Shown one piece after another: positions 33,425 through 42,126 of a stretch of DNA of 64,000 nucleotides. Both the position numbers and the translations under genes were made by a program. Every line of letters begins with the position of its first letter. Position 1 is the stretch's first letter. The stretch is from Halorubellus sp034808145 (GTDB lineage Archaea > Halobacteriota > Halobacteria > Halobacteriales > Natrialbaceae). Where the stretch lies: contig NZ_JAXHGM010000002.1 of assembly GCF_034808145.1 (NCBI RefSeq), positions 558,001 through 622,000 of the forward strand. The letters run 5' to 3'. The notes below the pieces were generated by a model. The model saw only the letters and a list, made by a program, of their open reading frames with translations. It was not told where the DNA came from and did no database searches.

Positions 33425-35077
33425 TCAGAGCCGCTTGGAGACGTACGGGCCGTCCTGATGGTAGCCGAGCTTCTCGCGGTAGTACTGGCGGACGCCGATG
33501 CCGGAGATGACGCTGAGCTTGTCGAACCCGGCGTCGCGGGCGCGGTCCTCGGCTTCCGCGAGCAGCTTCCGGCCGTACCCGCGGTGCTGGACGTCGGCGT
33601 TCTCGCCCTCGTCGCCGACCCCGACCTGGTTCCCGTACACGTGGAGCTCGCGGACGATGGCGGCGTTCTCCAGCTCCCGACGGACGGGGTCGTTCGGGAA
33701 TCGGAGGCGACAGAACCCGACGAGGAGGTCCTTGTCGAAGTCCTCGAAGCTGATGAACTGCTCCGTGCCACCGCCGGCCCGGTAGGTCATCGTGTCCAGC
33801 TCGACGTCCTCGGGGTCCTCGTCGTTCATCCCGACCTCGCGGCAGCGGATGCACTCGCACTCCCAGCCGTGCTCGTCCATCACGTCCCACGCGAGCTGGC
33901 GGAGGTTCGACTTCCAGACGCCGGCGTCGATGAAGTCCGCGGGGATGTCCCGCTGCACGCGCTGGAGGCGCGTGTACCGCGGAATCTGGGACATCACTTC
34001 CGCGACGAGTTCCGCCGCGGCCTCGTTCGTCAACGGGTCGTAGTCGCCGCGGCGCCACTGGTCGTAGATCCTGGTGCCGCGCACGACGAGCGTCGGATAT
34101 ATCTTCAGGTAGTCGGGCTTGTACTGCTCCTGCTCGAAGATCCGCCGGAAGTCCTCCAGGCACATCTCCCGGCTCATCCCGGGCTGCCCCGGCATCATGT
34201 GGAACCCGACCTTGAACCCCGCGTCGCGCAGCCGTCGGTTCGCGGTGATGCTCGCCTGCACGCCGTGCCCGCGGTGCATCTCGCGGTTGATGCGCTCGAA
34301 CGTCGTCTGCACGCCCACCTCGACCTTCGTCCCGCCGAGGTCGAGCATCCGGTCGATCTGCTCGGGGTCGCACCAGTCCGGCTTCGTCTCGAACGTCGTC
34401 CCGATGCAGCGCACGTCCGCCGTCTCGTTCTCCGCGATGACGTCCTCCAGGTACGAGAACTCGGGGTCGTCCTCGGCGAAGCTCACGCCCTCGGCGGGGC
34501 TCGGCTCCGCGTCCGCGTCGAAGTCGTTCATCGCCTCCAGCGCGCGCTTGACGAACCACTCCTGGTAGTCGTGGCTCCGCGCGGTCATCGTCCCACCCAT
34601 CAGGATGAGTTCGACCTTGTCGACCGGATGCCCGATCTCCCGGAGCTGGTTCAACCGCAGCCGAACCTGCCCGTAGGGGTCGTAGTCGTTCTGCTCCCCG
34701 CGCGCCGCCGCGGGCTCGTGACCCGTGTAGGACTGCGAGCTCGAGAACTCGCTCGCGGGGCCGCCCGGACAGTACAGGCACTTCCCGTGCGGGCACATGT
34801 GCGGGCTCGTCATGATCGCGACCGGCGACACGCCGCTCGCGGTCCGCACCGGCTTGCGCATGAGGACGCCTTCGAGCTCCTCGCGGCGCTCCTGGGGGGC
34901 GTGGTCGAGTATCTCGGAGTTCTTCGGGACCTTCGGCGCGGAGTGCTCCGAGCACGCCTGGAGCTTCGCGGACTCGACGTCGTCGCGTTCCAGTTCACCG
35001 GCGAGGATGCGGTCGACGAGGGCCTCGCAGACGGCTCTGAACGCTTCGGTCTCGGTCGGGTCCGACGCTTCGCTCAT
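33425..35077 (-). CDS. elp3: tRNA U34 carboxymethyltransferase Elp3 (radical SAM-GNAT)
   Basis: The product (550 aa) makes the cm5U34 wobble modification of tRNA using acetyl-CoA. The N-terminal helical part (~1-75) is followed by the radical SAM core with the Elp3 cluster motif CPHGKCLYC (C-x4-C-x2-C, ~90-98) and GGPASEFSSSQSYTGHEPAAAR. A zinc-binding CIRCRE region (~410) leads into the GNAT domain (~425-550: GTEQFISFEDFDKDLLVGFCRLRFP and QHRGYGRKLLAEAE). Start at the ATG at 35077; the frame upstream to 35131 is basic and unconserved. In archaea Elp3 works alone, without the other Elongator subunits. Confidence 0.95.
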   Translation of the reverse strand: MSEASDPTETEAFRAVCEALVDRILAGELERDDVESAKLQACSEHSAPKVPKNSEILDHAPQERREELEGVLMRKPVRTASGVSPVAIMTSPHMCPHGKCLYCPGGPASEFSSSQSYTGHEPAAARGEQNDYDPYGQVRLRLNQLREIGHPVDKVELILMGGTMTARSHDYQEWFVKRALEAMNDFDADAEPSPAEGVSFAEDDPEFSYLEDVIAENETADVRCIGTTFETKPDWCDPEQIDRMLDLGGTKVEVGVQTTFERINREMHRGHGVQASITANRRLRDAGFKVGFHMMPGQPGMSREMCLEDFRRIFEQEQYKPDYLKIYPTLVVRGTRIYDQWRRGDYDPLTNEAAAELVAEVMSQIPRYTRLQRVQRDIPADFIDAGVWKSNLRQLAWDVMDEHGWECECIRCREVGMNDEDPEDVELDTMTYRAGGGTEQFISFEDFDKDLLVGFCRLRFPNDPVRRELENAAIVRELHVYGNQVGVGDEGENADVQHRGYGRKLLAEAEDRARDAGFDKLSVISGIGVRQYYREKLGYHQDGPYVSKRL

Positions 35078-35223
35078 CGCCACATGGTCGTGGCGAGACG
35101 CGGTTAAGCGTGTCGTTGCCCGTCGAACCAACCGGGCGTTCGCGGTGCGTGCGTGGGCGTGAACGCGGTTACGTACCGCGGGAAATCCAGTATTGGTTTA
35201 GTCCGGCGTCGAGTAGAGCGGGT

Positions 35224-36036
35224 ATGCGCACGACGGTCAGGGACGTCCTGTCGAAGGCGGGTGAGGAGCCGATAACGATGCTGACGGCGTACGACGCCGT
35301 GACCGCGGAAATCGTCGACGAACGGGGCGTCGACGTCATCCTCGTGGGCGACAGCGTCGGGAACACCAGTCACGGTCACGAGACGACGCTCCCGGTGACG
35401 GTCGACCAGATGGCGGACCACACGACCGCGGTCGCGCGCGGCGCCGAGGACGCGCTCGTGGTCGCGGACATGCCGTTCCTCTCGTACGGGCACGACGACA
35501 AGGAGAGCATCGAGAACGCCGGCCGGATGCTGAAGGAGGCGGGCGCGCACGCGGTGAAGCTCGAATCGGGCCCGCACACCGTCGAGCTGACGGAGAAGCT
35601 CAGCAACCTCGGTATCCCCGTGATGGCGCACCTCGGGTTGACGCCGCAGTCCGTGAACCAGCAGGGGTACGCGCTGCAGGGGACGAGCGAGGAGGCCGCC
35701 GACCGGATGCTCGACCTCGCGAAGGACCACGAGGACGCGGGCGCGTTCTCGCTCGTCCTCGAAAGAGTGCCGGCGTCGCTCGCGGCCCGCATCACGGACG
35801 CTATCGACATCCCGACCATCGGCATCGGCGCTGGCCCGGACTGCGACGGGCAGGTGCTCGTCGTGGACGACGCCGTGGGCCTGAGCGACTGGACGCCGTC
35901 GTTCGTCGAGGAGTTCGGGGACGTCCGCGCGGCGATGGGGGACGCCATCGAGGCGTACGCCGACGCGGTCGAGTCCGGCGAGTTCCCGGCGGCGGAGCAC
36001 AGCGAGGGCATCGAGGAACTGGACGAACTGTACTGA
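35224..36036 (+). CDS. panB: 3-methyl-2-oxobutanoate hydroxymethyltransferase PanB
   Basis: The product (270 aa) makes ketopantoate, the first committed step towards CoA, using methylene-tetrahydrofolate or an archaeal pterin equivalent. The TIM-barrel signature is clear: ITMLTAYDAVTAEIVDERGVDVILVGDSVGN (Asp metal ligands), then VVADMPFLSYG, AVKLESG, MAHLGLTPQSVNQQGYALQG and TIGIGAGPDCDGQVLV. The ATG at 35224 is ~27 bases after a TTTAG element. It is divergent from elp3. Confidence 0.95.
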   Translation: MRTTVRDVLSKAGEEPITMLTAYDAVTAEIVDERGVDVILVGDSVGNTSHGHETTLPVTVDQMADHTTAVARGAEDALVVADMPFLSYGHDDKESIENAGRMLKEAGAHAVKLESGPHTVELTEKLSNLGIPVMAHLGLTPQSVNQQGYALQGTSEEAADRMLDLAKDHEDAGAFSLVLERVPASLAARITDAIDIPTIGIGAGPDCDGQVLVVDDAVGLSDWTPSFVEEFGDVRAAMGDAIEAYADAVESGEFPAAEHSEGIEELDELY

Positions 36037-36069
36037 GACGTCGCGCCGGGTGGCGTGCGACGCGAGCCG

Positions 36070-36858
36070 CTACTCGGGCCCGTCGATGCGTTCGCAGAAG
36101 TCGGCGAGTGCGGCGTTGAACCCGTCGGGTCGTTCGAGCATCGCGAGGTGCGCGGCGTCCTCGACGACGGCGACGTCGCAGTCGTCGAGTTCGCTCGCGA
36201 GGTAGTCGTGGTATCGCGGTGGCGTGAGCGCGTCGTGTTCGCCGACGACCGCGCGTCCCGGGGTCTCGATCTCGCCGAGCCGGTCGCGGACGTCGAACGC
36301 GTGCGAGGTGAGGAAGTCGCGTTCGACGATGCGTTGCCCGCAGTGGAGCATCGCGCTCTTCGAGACGTCGAGGAGCTCCGGCTCGGGGTCGGCGAAGAGC
36401 CGGCCGGGTTCGTGGAGCCAGTCGACGGCGCGCTCGAAGTCGTTCGCGAGCCAGTCCCGGAGGTCGCTGAGGACGGCGAGCTTCGCGCCGGTGCCGGCGT
36501 AGACGGCGCCGTCGACGGCGAGGCCGTCGCCGCGTTCGAGGAGGCAGTGGAGGACGACGGCGCCGCCGAGGGAGTTCCCGCAGAGGACGCGTGCGTCGGT
36601 CGCGTCGGCGACGGCGACGACGTCGTCGGCGTACGCGGCGAGCGTCTCGTACCCGGGGTCGGCGTCGACGTCGTCGCTCGCTCCGTGCCCGGCGAGGTCG
36701 ACGGCGACGACCGGGCGTTCGTCCCCGAGTCGGGCTTGGGACTTCCAGACGCCGCGCGCGCCGCCGCTCCCGTGCACGCAGAGGACGGGAGCGCCGTCGC
36801 CGCCGCGGTCGAAGACCTCGAAGGCTGTCTCGCGGCCGTGATGAGAGACGGTCTGCAT
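36070..36858 (-). CDS. Alpha/beta hydrolase
   Basis: The product (262 aa) has the alpha/beta-hydrolase fold: the oxyanion-hole strand VLCVHGSGG, then VVAVDLAGHGASD, the nucleophile elbow CGNSLGG with Ser96, the acid in VVGEHDALTPP and the catalytic His in EDAAHLAMLERPDGFN. These motifs match esterase/peptidase-like enzymes of the soluble class; the substrate cannot be read. Start at the ATG at 36858. It converges with panB (33 bases apart). Confidence 0.87.
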   Translation of the reverse strand: MQTVSHHGRETAFEVFDRGGDGAPVLCVHGSGGARGVWKSQARLGDERPVVAVDLAGHGASDDVDADPGYETLAAYADDVVAVADATDARVLCGNSLGGAVVLHCLLERGDGLAVDGAVYAGTGAKLAVLSDLRDWLANDFERAVDWLHEPGRLFADPEPELLDVSKSAMLHCGQRIVERDFLTSHAFDVRDRLGEIETPGRAVVGEHDALTPPRYHDYLASELDDCDVAVVEDAAHLAMLERPDGFNAALADFCERIDGPE

Positions 36859-37123
36859 GGGAGGTACTACTCCGGCGGGTCGCTTAAACCCCGACTCCGC
36901 GCGGCGCTCCGTGACCGACCCGTTCGCCCGTGCGTGGCTGTGGACGCCTGTCGCGAGACGGTCGCACGCGCGAGCTGGTCGCACGTGAACACCTCCGGCG
37001 GGCGGCGTGCTGGTCGGCTGTGAGCGTCGCCGACCAGCTGTGCACCGCTCTTCTTGGGTGTGAACCACGAATCGACCTGTTCGCATGTAGCCTCTCGCCT
37101 TCGTGCGTTTCGTGGGGGAAAGG

Positions 37124-37131
37124 TTTATATT
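37124..37131 (+). promoter_or_regulatory. Strong TATA box of the hsp20-cdc48 operon
   Basis: TTTATATT is a near-ideal archaeal TATA box, preceded by the purine-rich GGAAAGG (BRE-like). It lies about 29 bases before the ATG at 37157, giving an essentially leaderless transcript. Confidence 0.8.
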
Positions 37132-37139
37132 CTATAATC

Positions 37140-37156
37140 CCTAACTCGTGGTTAGG
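37140..37156 (+). promoter_or_regulatory. HSR1-type heat-shock operator (CTAAC-N5-GTTAG)
   Basis: A perfect palindrome CCTAAC-TCGTG-GTTAGG abuts the ATG at 37157 and overlaps the expected transcription start. It contains CTAAC-N5-GTTAG, which I recall as the recognition motif of the Archaeoglobus heat-shock repressor HSR1 upstream of its hsp20-cdc48 operon. The genes following here are the same pair, so I infer a conserved heat-shock operator. Confidence 0.65.
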
Positions 37157-37396
37157 ATGAACATACAGCAGTTCACGGAACACGACGGTCAGTTCGCTCG
37201 TCAGTACGTCTACGACGACGCGGTCGTCGTCGCCGCCGACCTCGACGTCACCGACGCGGATGTCGACGTCCTCGACGACACCGTCATCGTCGTCGCCAGC
37301 GACGGCGAACAGTTCGAGCTCTCGACCCCCTCGACGCCGACGCGCGCCTTTATCCGGAACGGCGTCCTCACCATCGAGATGGAGGCTCACGCATGA
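37157..37396 (+). CDS. Minimal Hsp20/alpha-crystallin-like protein
   Basis: The product (79 aa) is almost only a beta-sandwich. VVVAADLDVTDADVDVLDDTVIVVASDGEQFEL follows the Hsp20 pattern of a DLP-type strand and an EDGVLVI-type strand, and ARAFIRNGVLTIEMEA matches the family's final A.(F/Y).NGVLTI strand (here TRAFIRNGVLTIEME). It lacks the usual N-terminal arm and IXI tail. A small heat-shock protein or Cdc48 cofactor role is inferred from this and from its position. Its stop overlaps the cdc48 start (ATGA at 37393-37396). Confidence 0.75.
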   Translation: MNIQQFTEHDGQFARQYVYDDAVVVAADLDVTDADVDVLDDTVIVVASDGEQFELSTPSTPTRAFIRNGVLTIEMEAHA

Positions 37397-39663
37397 AACT
37401 CACCGTCAAACCCCTCAAGCAGAAGGACGCCGGTCGCGGACTCGCCGCCATCGACCGCGCGTCGATGTCCGAACTCGACCTGGAGAACGGCGACTACATC
37501 CTCATCACCGGGACGGGCGACGGGAAGGCCGTCGCGCGCGTCTGGCCCGGCTACCCCGAGGACCAGGGCCAGGGCGTCGTCCGCATCGACGGTCGCCTCC
37601 GCCAGGAGGCCGACGTCGGCATCGACGACCGCGTCGAGGTCGAGAAAGCGGACGTGAAACCCGCCAAGAGCGTGACGGTCGCGCTCCCGCAGAACCTCCG
37701 CATCCGCGGGAACATCGGGCCGCTCGTGCGCGACAAGCTCAGCGGGCAGGCCGTGACGAGCGGGCAGACCATCCCGTTCTCGCTCTCGTTCGGCCCGATG
37801 GCGGGGAGCGGCCAGTCGGTCCCGCTGAAGGTCGCGAGCACCGACCCCGAGGGCACCGTCGTCATCACCGACTCGACGGACGTCCAGATCAGCGAGAAGC
37901 CCGCCGAGCAGATACAGGGCGCGGAGGGCGCCGCCAGCGGTGGCGCCGAAGGCGTGCCGAACGTGACCTACGAGGACATCGGCGGACTCGACGACGAGCT
38001 CGACCAGGTCCGCGAGATGATCGAGCTCCCGATGCGTCACCCCGAGCTGTTCAAGCAACTCGGCATCGAACCGCCGAAGGGCGTGCTCCTGCACGGTCCG
38101 CCGGGCACCGGGAAGACGCTGATGGCGAAGGCGGTCGCGAACGAGATCGACGCGCACTTCCAGACCATCAGCGGCCCGGAGATCATGTCGAAGTACTACG
38201 GCGAATCGGAGGAGCAGCTCCGCGAGGTCTTCGAGGACGCCGAGGAGAACGCGCCCGCGATCATCTTCATCGACGAGCTCGACTCGATCGCGTCGAGTCG
38301 CGGCGAGGCCAGCGGTGACGTCGAACGCAGGGTCGTCGCCCAGCTCCTGAGCCTGATGGACGGCCTGGAGGAGCGCGGGCAGGTGACGGTCATCGCGGCG
38401 ACGAACCGCGTGGACGCCATCGACCCGGCGCTCCGCCGCGGTGGGCGGTTCGACCGCGAGATCGAGATCGGGGTCCCCGACAAGGACGGCCGCATGGAGA
38501 TCATGCAGGTCCACACGCGCGGGATGCCGATGAGCGACAGCGTCGAACTCGACGAGTACGCGGAGAACACGCACGGGTTCGTCGGCGCGGACCTCGAATC
38601 GCTGGCTCGCGAGGCGGCGATGAACGCGCTCCGGCGCATCCGCCCCGAGCTCGACCTCGAACAGGAGGAGATCGACGCGGAGGTCCTCGAGCAGTTGAAG
38701 GTCACGGAATCGGACTTCAAGGAGGCGCTGAAGGGCATCCAGCCGAGCGCGATGCGCGAGGTGTTCGTCGAGGTGCCGGACGTCACGTGGAACGACGTCG
38801 GCGGGCTCGGTGGCACGAAGGAGCGGCTCCAAGAGACAATCCAGTGGCCGCTGGACTACCCCGAGGTGTTCGAGGCGATGGACCTCCAGGCGGCCAAGGG
38901 CGTCCTCATGTACGGGCCGCCGGGGACGGGGAAGACGCTGCTCGCGAAGGCCGTCGCGAACGAGGCGAACTCGAACTTCATCTCGATCAAGGGCCCCGAG
39001 CTCCTGAACAAGTTCGTCGGCGAGTCCGAGAAGGGCGTCCGCGAGGTGTTCGAGAAGGCGCGGTCGAACGCACCGACCGTCGTCTTCTTCGACGAGATCG
39101 ACTCCATCGCGACCGAACGCGGCCAGCGCACGGGCGATAGCGGCGTCGGTGAACGCGTCGTCAGCCAGCTCCTCACGGAGCTCGACGGCCTGGAGGCCCT
39201 GGAGGACGTCGTCGTCATCGCGACGACGAACCGCCCGGACCTCATCGACAACGCCCTCCTCCGGCCGGGGCGCCTGGACCGCCACGTCCACGTGCCGGTG
39301 CCGGACCAGGAGGCTCGCGAGAAGATCTTCGAGGTGCACACGCGGGACAAGCCGCTCGCTGACGACGTCGACCTGGAGTGGCTGGCGCGCCGCACGGACG
39401 GCTACGTCGGCGCGGACGTCGAAGCCGTCACGCGCGAAGCCAGCATGGCCGCGACCCGCGAGTTCGTGAACTCCGTCGACCCCGAGGAGATGACCGACTC
39501 CGTCGGGAACGTCCGCATCACCCGCGAGCACTTCGAGCACGCACTCGACGAGGTCAAGGCGAGCGTCACCGAGGACGTCAAGGACAGCTACGACCAGATC
39601 GAAGAACGGTTCGGGCGCGAGGAACCCGAACCCGAGACCGACACGAGTCGGACGTTCCAGTAG
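37393..39663 (+). CDS. cdcH: Cdc48/p97-type AAA ATPase CdcH
   Basis: The product (756 aa) is the archaeal hexameric unfoldase that pulls proteins apart for degradation or remodelling. It has an N domain (~1-190; double-psi barrel starting MKLTVKPLKQKDAGRGLAAID) and two AAA modules. Walker A GPPGTGKT lies at ~235 and ~508, Walker B is IIFIDELD and VVFFDEID, and the arginine fingers are in the RRGGRFDRE and RPGRLDRH segments. The C-terminus ends TSRTFQ with no HbYX proteasome-docking motif. It is translated in a 4-base overlap with the Hsp20-like gene and shares its heat-shock-type promoter. Confidence 0.97.
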   Translation: MKLTVKPLKQKDAGRGLAAIDRASMSELDLENGDYILITGTGDGKAVARVWPGYPEDQGQGVVRIDGRLRQEADVGIDDRVEVEKADVKPAKSVTVALPQNLRIRGNIGPLVRDKLSGQAVTSGQTIPFSLSFGPMAGSGQSVPLKVASTDPEGTVVITDSTDVQISEKPAEQIQGAEGAASGGAEGVPNVTYEDIGGLDDELDQVREMIELPMRHPELFKQLGIEPPKGVLLHGPPGTGKTLMAKAVANEIDAHFQTISGPEIMSKYYGESEEQLREVFEDAEENAPAIIFIDELDSIASSRGEASGDVERRVVAQLLSLMDGLEERGQVTVIAATNRVDAIDPALRRGGRFDREIEIGVPDKDGRMEIMQVHTRGMPMSDSVELDEYAENTHGFVGADLESLAREAAMNALRRIRPELDLEQEEIDAEVLEQLKVTESDFKEALKGIQPSAMREVFVEVPDVTWNDVGGLGGTKERLQETIQWPLDYPEVFEAMDLQAAKGVLMYGPPGTGKTLLAKAVANEANSNFISIKGPELLNKFVGESEKGVREVFEKARSNAPTVVFFDEIDSIATERGQRTGDSGVGERVVSQLLTELDGLEALEDVVVIATTNRPDLIDNALLRPGRLDRHVHVPVPDQEAREKIFEVHTRDKPLADDVDLEWLARRTDGYVGADVEAVTREASMAATREFVNSVDPEEMTDSVGNVRITREHFEHALDEVKASVTEDVKDSYDQIEERFGREEPEPETDTSRTFQ

Positions 39664-39834
39664 CCACCAGCTTTTCTTCCTCGGGTGGCCCTGCGGGCCT
39701 CCGCTCGTCGAAATTTACACGAGATGTAAACCTCTCGCGCGAGTTCGACTCCGGTGCGCTCACGGGGCGTGCAGGCCCGACCGCGGCCACGACGTCGGCC
39801 GGCATCGTCCGCGGCTACTCGACGCGACCGCGAT

Positions 39835-40449
39835 TCAGTCGTCGCCGGCGTGGACGTCGCCGGTTGGCTCGTACTCCATCTCGGTCGTGACTCGGTTGGC
39901 GACGTCGCTGCCGAACTCGCGGGCGACGAGGTGGACGGCGAGGTCGAGGCCGCTGGTGACGCCGCCGCACGTGAGGACGTCGCCGTCGTCGACGACGCGC
40001 GCGTCCCGGACGTCCGCCGTGGTCTCTCGCAGGTCCGCTTCGGCGGCGGCGTGCGTCGCCGCGGGCCGGCCGTCGAGGACTCCGGCTTTCGAGAGGAGCA
40101 TCGCGCCCGTGCAGACCGATGCGACCGCAACGCCGTCTGCGTGGAGTGCGGCGATGGCGTCCGGTATCGCGCCGCGGTCGTACTCGCGACGCACGCCCGG
40201 CGCGTCCGGGTCGGTCCACCCGCCGCCCGGGACGAGGAGGAGGTCGAAGGCGCCGGTCGCGGCGGCGTCGAGTACGGCGTCGACGCCGACGCGGAGTCCG
40301 TGACTCGCCGTCACCTCGTCGGCGCCGTCGACCGTACACAGCGTCACGTTCAGGTCCGCACCGGCCTCGACGGCGTTCTCGAACACCTCGAACGGCCCGA
40401 TGGCGTCCAGTTCGTCGAACCCGTCGAACAACGGTATCGCGACGTCCAT
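39835..40449 (-). CDS. DJ-1/PfpI-family protein
   Basis: The product (204 aa) has the class-I glutamine-amidotransferase-like fold of DJ-1/PfpI. The nucleophile elbow is SVCTGAMLL with the reactive Cys, and the supporting Glu lies in AIGPFEVF near residue 20. FDLLLVPGGGWTDPDAP and CGGVTSGLDLAVHLV match the isonitrile-hydratase/ThiJ-like branch. Activities in this branch differ (hydratase, glyoxalase, regulator), so none is assigned. Start at the ATG at 40449. Confidence 0.87.
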   Translation of the reverse strand: MDVAIPLFDGFDELDAIGPFEVFENAVEAGADLNVTLCTVDGADEVTASHGLRVGVDAVLDAAATGAFDLLLVPGGGWTDPDAPGVRREYDRGAIPDAIAALHADGVAVASVCTGAMLLSKAGVLDGRPAATHAAAEADLRETTADVRDARVVDDGDVLTCGGVTSGLDLAVHLVAREFGSDVANRVTTEMEYEPTGDVHAGDD

Positions 40450-40504
40450 ACCGAGCGCACGACCGCTCGCGCCGTAGCCGTTGCGCTCGCCGCTACCCGC
40501 TCCG

Positions 40505-40969
40505 CTACTCGAGGTCGTCGAGGTCCGCGAGGATCTCGTCCGCGTGGTCCTCGGGGTCGACGCCCTCGTACGCGAGCTCCACCCGTCCGTCGGGGCCGAC
40601 GACGTACGTGTTCCGGAAGACGCCGTCGAACGTGTTCCCGAACATGTTCTTCTCGCCGAACGAGTCGTACAGGAGCGAGACCTCGCCCTCGGGGTCGCTG
40701 AGGAGGTGGAAGGGGAGGTCGTACTCGGTCGCGAACTCGTCGAGGTCCTCGACGTCGTCGTCGCTGATGCCGAGGACGGCGACGTCGCGCTCGCCGTACT
40801 CGTCCCAGCGGTCCCGGAAGCTACACGCCTCGACGGTACAGCCCTGGGTGTTCGCTCGCGGGTAGAAGTACACCACGACGCGCTGGTCAGCGTAGTCCGA
40901 GAGCGCGACCTGTTCGCCGTTCTGGTCCGTCAGTTCGAAGTCCGGAGCGTCACTCCCTGGTTCGAGCAT
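40505..40969 (-). CDS. bcp: Thiol peroxidase Bcp (peroxiredoxin)
   Basis: The product (154 aa) reduces hydroperoxides. The thioredoxin-fold motif is VVVYFYPRANTQGCTVEACSFRD, with the peroxidatic Cys in GCT and a resolving-type Cys four residues later, as in Bcp/PrxQ enzymes. The downstream GISDD and the FHLLSDPEGEVSLLYDSFGEKNM segment are also typical. The electron donor is probably thioredoxin or a haloarchaeal thiol system. It lies 56 bases upstream (minus strand) of the DJ-1 gene, so the two may form an oxidative-stress unit. Confidence 0.93.
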   Translation of the reverse strand: MLEPGSDAPDFELTDQNGEQVALSDYADQRVVVYFYPRANTQGCTVEACSFRDRWDEYGERDVAVLGISDDDVEDLDEFATEYDLPFHLLSDPEGEVSLLYDSFGEKNMFGNTFDGVFRNTYVVGPDGRVELAYEGVDPEDHADEILADLDDLE

Positions 40970-41094
40970 ACGGCACTCGGAGCGACGCTCGCAAAAGTGG
41001 ATTTCGTTCTCGGTCGACCCCGCCGGGGTCGACGGCGCTCCGCCTGGGCGGGTCAGTTCGGCCGGGAGTCAGTTTCGGCGTCCGGCCGAGGAGG

Positions 41095-42126
41095 TCAGTC
41101 CAGTCGTTCGGCCGCGCCCTGCGAGACGAGGACGTCCGCGTTCTCCTCGGGGAGGGTCACGACGTCCTCCGCGGCGAGCGTGTACTCGCGCTCGTCGACG
41201 CCGAATATCTCGCCGACGTTCTCCGTGACGCGGAGCGTCGCCCGCTCGTCGTCCACGGCCGCCCGGTCCGCGTCGGTCGGTCCGCCGTCGGTCTCGGGCG
41301 CGTCGCGGCCCGCCGCGTCCTCGCGCTCGCCGTCGCTCGCACCGCCGGGCTGGTTCCCCTCGGCGTCGGCGGCCGCGTCGTCGCCGCCCATGAGGTCCGC
41401 CGCGGAGACGTGCGCCGCGCCGTCCGGGTCAGGTGTGGCGTCATCCTCTGGTGGTTCGTCCTCGATGTCCGCGACCGCGGCGGCCTCGGACCGACGCACG
41501 TCCGCGTCCACGTCCCGGTCTCCGTCCGCGGTCGCCGTTCCGTCCGCGTCGACGGTCGCGGTCTCGTCCGCGCTCGACGACCCGGCGTCCGCGGCGGGCG
41601 CGTCCAGGCCGTCCTCGGGATGCGGGACGTCCGGTCCCGGCGACGCGTCGGCGGCCGTCCGCGACCCCGCGTCGCTCGACGCCGCCCCGTCACCACCGGA
41701 GTCGGCCGCGTCCTCGCGCGACCCCGGGGCGACGTCGCCCGCGATGACGTCCAGCATGTGCGCCTTGTTCTCCTCGATGCGGGCCACCAGGTCGCTGAAC
41801 AGCGCCTGCTCCTCGGTGGTGAGCCCGTTCACGTCGTTCGGGCTCGCCATCTCCGCCGACACGAGACTCGCCTTCTTCACGATCTTCCCGAGCCGCCGCT
41901 CGTAGATCGCCTCCGCGGTGTCCTTCGCCGTCTCGATGTCGTTCGTGAGCTGCTGGACCTCCGGCGACCCGAACGGGTCCTCCGCGCGTTCGGCGGCGCG
42001 CTCGCGTTCGGCCTCCAGCTCCTCGACGTACTCCGCGACGTCGCCGTAGAACGACTCGCGCAGCTGCTGGAGGTCCGACTTCTGCCGTTCCTTGCTCTGC
42101 GCGGAGCGAAGTTCGTCGATGTTCAT
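41095..42126 (-). CDS. gins51: Archaeal GINS subunit Gins51 with long acidic linker
   Basis: The product (343 aa) is a subunit of the replicative CMG-type helicase complex. The helical A domain (~1-130) begins MNIDELRSAQSKERQKSDLQQL and includes NGLTTEEQALFSDLVARIEENK. The small beta B domain occupies the last ~50 residues (ATLRVTENVGEIFGVDEREYTLAAEDVVTLP..LVSQGAAERLD). Between them lies a ~150-residue Asp/Ala/Glu-rich disordered linker, much longer than in most archaea. Its ATG overlaps the primase stop codon (42123-42126), so priS and gins51 are translationally coupled. Confidence 0.9.
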   Translation of the reverse strand: MNIDELRSAQSKERQKSDLQQLRESFYGDVAEYVEELEAERERAAERAEDPFGSPEVQQLTNDIETAKDTAEAIYERRLGKIVKKASLVSAEMASPNDVNGLTTEEQALFSDLVARIEENKAHMLDVIAGDVAPGSREDAADSGGDGAASSDAGSRTAADASPGPDVPHPEDGLDAPAADAGSSSADETATVDADGTATADGDRDVDADVRRSEAAAVADIEDEPPEDDATPDPDGAAHVSAADLMGGDDAAADAEGNQPGGASDGEREDAAGRDAPETDGGPTDADRAAVDDERATLRVTENVGEIFGVDEREYTLAAEDVVTLPEENADVLVSQGAAERLD

